Positions 61,701 through 64,000 of a stretch of 64,000 bases of DNA are shown here, piece by piece (the first letter of the stretch is position 1; the number at the start of each line of letters is the position of its first letter). This DNA is from Tribonema minus. Lineage: Eukaryota; Sar; Xanthophyceae; Tribonematales; Tribonemataceae. Where the stretch lies: positions 682,001-746,000 of the forward strand of contig JAFCMP010000519.1 in NCBI GenBank assembly GCA_017506865.1, written 5' to 3'. Below the pieces are notes generated by a model, which searched no databases, was not told the DNA's origin, and saw only the letters and a program-made list of their open reading frames with translations. The position numbers and the translations under genes are program-made.

Positions 61701-64000
61701 TCTCTGCCTAGCAGACTCTGAAGCCCAAGCCACACGAAAAGCTCCAAGTGGTGACCTAAAGCATTCGGCATCCACCTGCTGAGCAATGTTGATCTTCTCG
61801 GCGGCGAGCGCATCGCGCAGGCACGCGTCCTTCTCGCCCGCACACTTTAAAAAAAAAGAAAACTTCAAGAGTGTTAACTTCACCTGCTGAGCGATGTTGA
61901 TCCTCTCGGCGGCGAGCGCCTCGCGCAGGTACGCGTCCTTCTCGCCCGCGAACTTCTCGCGCTCCTCCGCGGCGATCGCCGCGCGCAGCCGTGCGTTCTG
62001 CTCCAGCAGGCCGTTGCTCGCGACCAACTCTGCGCGCTCCTCTGCGAGCTTCTCTTCGACGCGCTTCGCCTCTTTTTTCGCTTTGTCGACATCCGCGCGG
62101 CACGCGAGCAGGTCCGCGCGCTGCGACTCGATGGCGTCCAGGAGGCCCGCGAGCTCGCCTTCGAGGGGGGCGCGCGCCGCGTCGCCGTCCGCCAGCTGTT
62201 CAGTACACGGGGCGGCAGGGTCCAACGCATGTGTCAACTTCAACTAGAACTGCAACAGCATGTTACAGGCGTCCGCGCGGCACGCGAGGAGCTCCGCGCG
62301 CTGCGAGTCGATGGTGTCGAGGAGGCCCGCAAGCTCGCCCTTGAGGGGGGCGCGTGCGGCGTCGCCTTCCGCCAGCTGCGCAGCACGGCGCGAGCATGTA
62401 TGGTGGTACATAAAGTGTTGACATTTAGATTTATTTATTCTATTGTTAAGCTCCAACTAGAGAGACGACACAATGCACAAGGGCCTCGATGGGCGTCGAG
62501 CAGACCGGTGAGCTCGCCCTCGAGGGGGGGGCGCGCGGCGTCACCCTCTGCCAGCTGCGCGGCAACGCAGTAGAGTCCAACACTCAAGCATCGATTTCAA
62601 CTAGAACTGCAACAGATGTTATGTTACAGGCGTCCAGGAGGCCAGCGAGCGGGCCTTCGAGGGGCGTGCACGCCGTGTCGCCGTCCGCCAGCTGCGTGGC
62701 GTAGCGCGGTGCGCGCGTACACGGTGTGCCAGGGTTTTCTCTTCATAGACTTCAATTCAAAGTCAACTTCACTATATTCAATAAAAAGGCGCAGCAGCAG
62801 CAGCAGCAGACTTTACAGGGACCTCAATGGCGTCAAGGAGGCTGTCGAGTTCAATTTTACACGTGCTGCGCCGCCCTCCGCAGCTACTCCCGGCGCAGCG
62901 CATACACGCTGTCTATTGCCATTAAACTTCAACTCAAAAGCTCAAGTTCCAGCCACCAAAGCCAGCCAGCATGGGTGTTGAAGCTGCGGCGCGCTCTGCA
63001 TCTGCTCAGGAAAGATCAAGTGCACACTAGTCTGGTGACCAGGTCGTCTTGGTGCGATGTGGAAGCATTTGCTTGTTTTCCACATCAGGTTTTGCAATTC
63101 GCGGAGCTGACTTTGGCCACAATGAAATCATCCGGACGCTTGAAGCACCAGCTGCAACTCAACGGCCGGCCAGCTAGAATTCCTCCAACGTCAAGTTCAA
63201 GCTCCGCATGTACAGCTCGCCTGACTGCAGCCGCGTCATACGCATACCTACTTACCTTGCCCAGTACATGCCGCAGCTCATCTGATCGTACTGAGAGTGC
63301 GCTGCTTGGTACCACTCCAGCAAACTCTGAAGCGCGTCCTATGTATACTACATACCTTGCCCTCAGCTCACCTGATCGCACTGTGCCTGGGCCGCTGATA
63401 CCTGCCCACGAAATGCTGCAGCGCGCCCTTGAGCATGTGTACGTACATACAGACATATGTACACAAATACATACTTCCAGCTCAGCTCACCTGCATGCCA
63501 ATATGCCAACATGACTCAGCTCACCGGCACACAGCGCAACTCAGCTCACCTGATCATACTGCGCCTGCGCCGCCTGATAGCGGTCCATGGAGGCCTGCAG
63601 CGCTCTTTGAGCATACATACACTTTGAGCATACAGACATACATAAATACGTACATCAACTCACCTGCATACTAACACGCATGAGTTCACCTGATTGTACT
63701 GCGCCTGGGCCGCCTGACACCGGTCCATGGAGGCCTGCAGCCCGTCCTTGAGGAGCGTACATACATACATACATACGTACATACATACCCCAGCTCGCCT
63801 GCATCAACATACCTCGCTCACCTGGTCGTACTGATGTCAGTCCGTAGAGCTCTGCGGCACCTGCTACACCTGCGTGCATACATCGCTTAGTACATGCCTC
63901 AGCTCACCTGATCATACTGCGCCTGTGCCGCTTGGTACCGGTCCATGGAGGCCTGCAGCGCGTCCTTTAGCCTGTCGTACTGCGTGCGCAGCGCCTTCTG
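58796..64000 (-). CDS. Coiled-coil protein, 5' part beyond the window (at least 4 exons seen)
   Basis: Exons recognised on the minus strand are 64000-63908 (continuing outside), 62195-61884, 60344-60186 and 59221-58796, all phase 0, giving 276 residues in the window. All are rich in Glu, Ala, Arg, Gln and Leu with heptad spacing, for example RLKDALQASMDRYQAAQAQY, RVEEKLAEERAELVASNGLL, ELSFELKEARRECEERAARQ and GLLRSALGDVLHLQARCAAL. The last exon contains an Ala run and a Gly/Ser-rich stretch before the final helix, and ends EADARLA-stop. This is a long coiled coil of the kind found in cytoskeletal, centrosomal or vesicle-tethering proteins; no specific family can be named from this part. Missed small exons are possible. 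Echo arrays surround every exon. Confidence 0.7.
59356..59394. repeat. Interstitial CCCTAA tract
   Basis: CCTAATCCTAACCCTAATCC and continuing CCTAACC units, the reverse complement of a TTAGGG-like repeat. It lies in the intron before the last exon of the coiled-coil gene. Confidence 0.85.
59775..60130 (-). repeat. Donor-side echoes of coiled-coil exon at 60186-60344 (3 copies)
   Basis: The exon end (LQAEIEDLTNQ, donor GTACGT) is echoed at about 60103-60125, 59947-59990 and 59783-59826. Each has GAAGTTGAAGATCTC and AAATGAG or AAACCAG before a G-starting junction. The farthest echo keeps CAG|GTACTG, while the middle ones have GAG|GTACT and GAG|GAAC. Confidence 0.75.
60977..61028 (+). repeat. 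Interstitial (TTAGGG)8-like tract
   Basis: About eight GGGTTA units with one substitution, the longest telomere-like tract in the window. It interrupts one copy (60887-61095) of a segment that is also present at 59560-59740 without the tract. Confidence 0.95.
61425..61843 (-). repeat. Donor-side echoes of coiled-coil exon at 61884-62195 (3 copies)
   Basis: The exon end (AGEKDAYLREALAAERINIA, then QQ and donor) recurs at 61780-61843, about 64 nt with GTGGAT as donor. Shorter copies are at 61650-61690 and 61427-61460, both with CTCAGCAG|GTGAGG. Confidence 0.85.
62271..62705 (-). repeat. Acceptor-side echoes of coiled-coil exon at 61884-62195 (3 copies)
   Basis: The exon start (LADGDAARAPLEGELAGLLD) is echoed at 62271-62378, 62500-62562 and 62637-62697. 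The nearest copy is over 105 nt long and reaches SQRAELLACRAD; the others stop near ELAG. Copies are preceded by CAG acceptors. TTCAACTAGAACTGCAACAG is shared in their flanks. Confidence 0.88.
63275..63860 (-). repeat. Donor-side echo array of the coiled-coil exon at the right edge (5 copies)
   Basis: The exon end (DALQASMDRYQAAQAQYDQ, donor GTGAGC at 63907) recurs at about 63822-63860, 63690-63756, 63548-63606, 63371-63440 and 63277-63343. Spacing is mostly 80-170 nt. Four keep CAG|GTGARC-like donors; the farthest has ATGAGC. ATACATACATAC-type intron sequence is repeated between them. Confidence 0.85.

Overview
The window is nuclear DNA of a eukaryotic, probably photosynthetic, alga. Genes are split by many spliceosomal introns with GT/AG borders, lie on both strands, and code for typical eukaryotic proteins (SUMO E2 enzyme UBC9, WDR55, choline-transporter-like protein, CAMK-type kinase). 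A plastid-type Cpn60 carries an N-terminal signal peptide ending in a SAFAP motif. That is the bipartite plastid-targeting hallmark of algae with complex red-derived plastids, so a stramenopile (ochrophyte) is the best guess; a cryptophyte or similar lineage cannot be excluded. TTAGGG-type repeats occur inside the sequence. No bacterial operon, CRISPR array, rRNA or tRNA was recognised.

Layout: Ala-rich ORF (323-1375, -); mitochondrial-type 3-hydroxyacyl-CoA dehydrogenase (2169-5081, -); plastid chaperonin Cpn60, divergent from it (5276-14182, +); unidentified ORF (15600-16607, -); carbonyl reductase-like SDR with two possible last exons (16796-22006, +); CAMK/SNF1-like protein kinase (22870-26594, +); WDR55/Jip5-like WD40 protein (28193-31487, +); GNAT acetyltransferase (32321-33319, -); small membrane protein, perhaps ERF4/GOLGA7-like (35383-36632, -); expansin-like exons (39156-41944, -); UBC9 (43241-46185, -); choline-transporter-like protein, divergent from UBC9 (46444-56157, +); coiled-coil protein running off the right edge (58796-64000, -). 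The genes are housekeeping genes without an evident shared pathway.

The striking feature is that most introns of seven genes contain serial, partly degraded copies of the neighbouring exon edge, each usually still with its splice site. I call these exon-edge echoes. Copies upstream of an exon hold the 3' splice site plus the first part of the exon. Copies downstream hold the last part of the exon plus the 5' splice site. They come in arrays of 1-6, spaced about 100-200 nt, and generally become shorter and more diverged with distance from the parent exon. The chaperonin gene alone has about 25 such copies. Intact full-length proteins are obtained only by skipping the echoes. Short ACTTCAA/TTGAAGT palindromes and TTAGGG tracts often lie beside them. 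I regard this as the candidate undescribed system in the window.

Other non-coding features are a 526-bp MITE-like element next to a 182-bp near-perfect hairpin, a second foldback, a pure (CAG)31 tract, long poly-C polypyrimidine tracts before acceptors, and several families of dispersed repeats. All exon borders were placed by eye from reading frame, splice consensus and family knowledge; none was checked against RNA.
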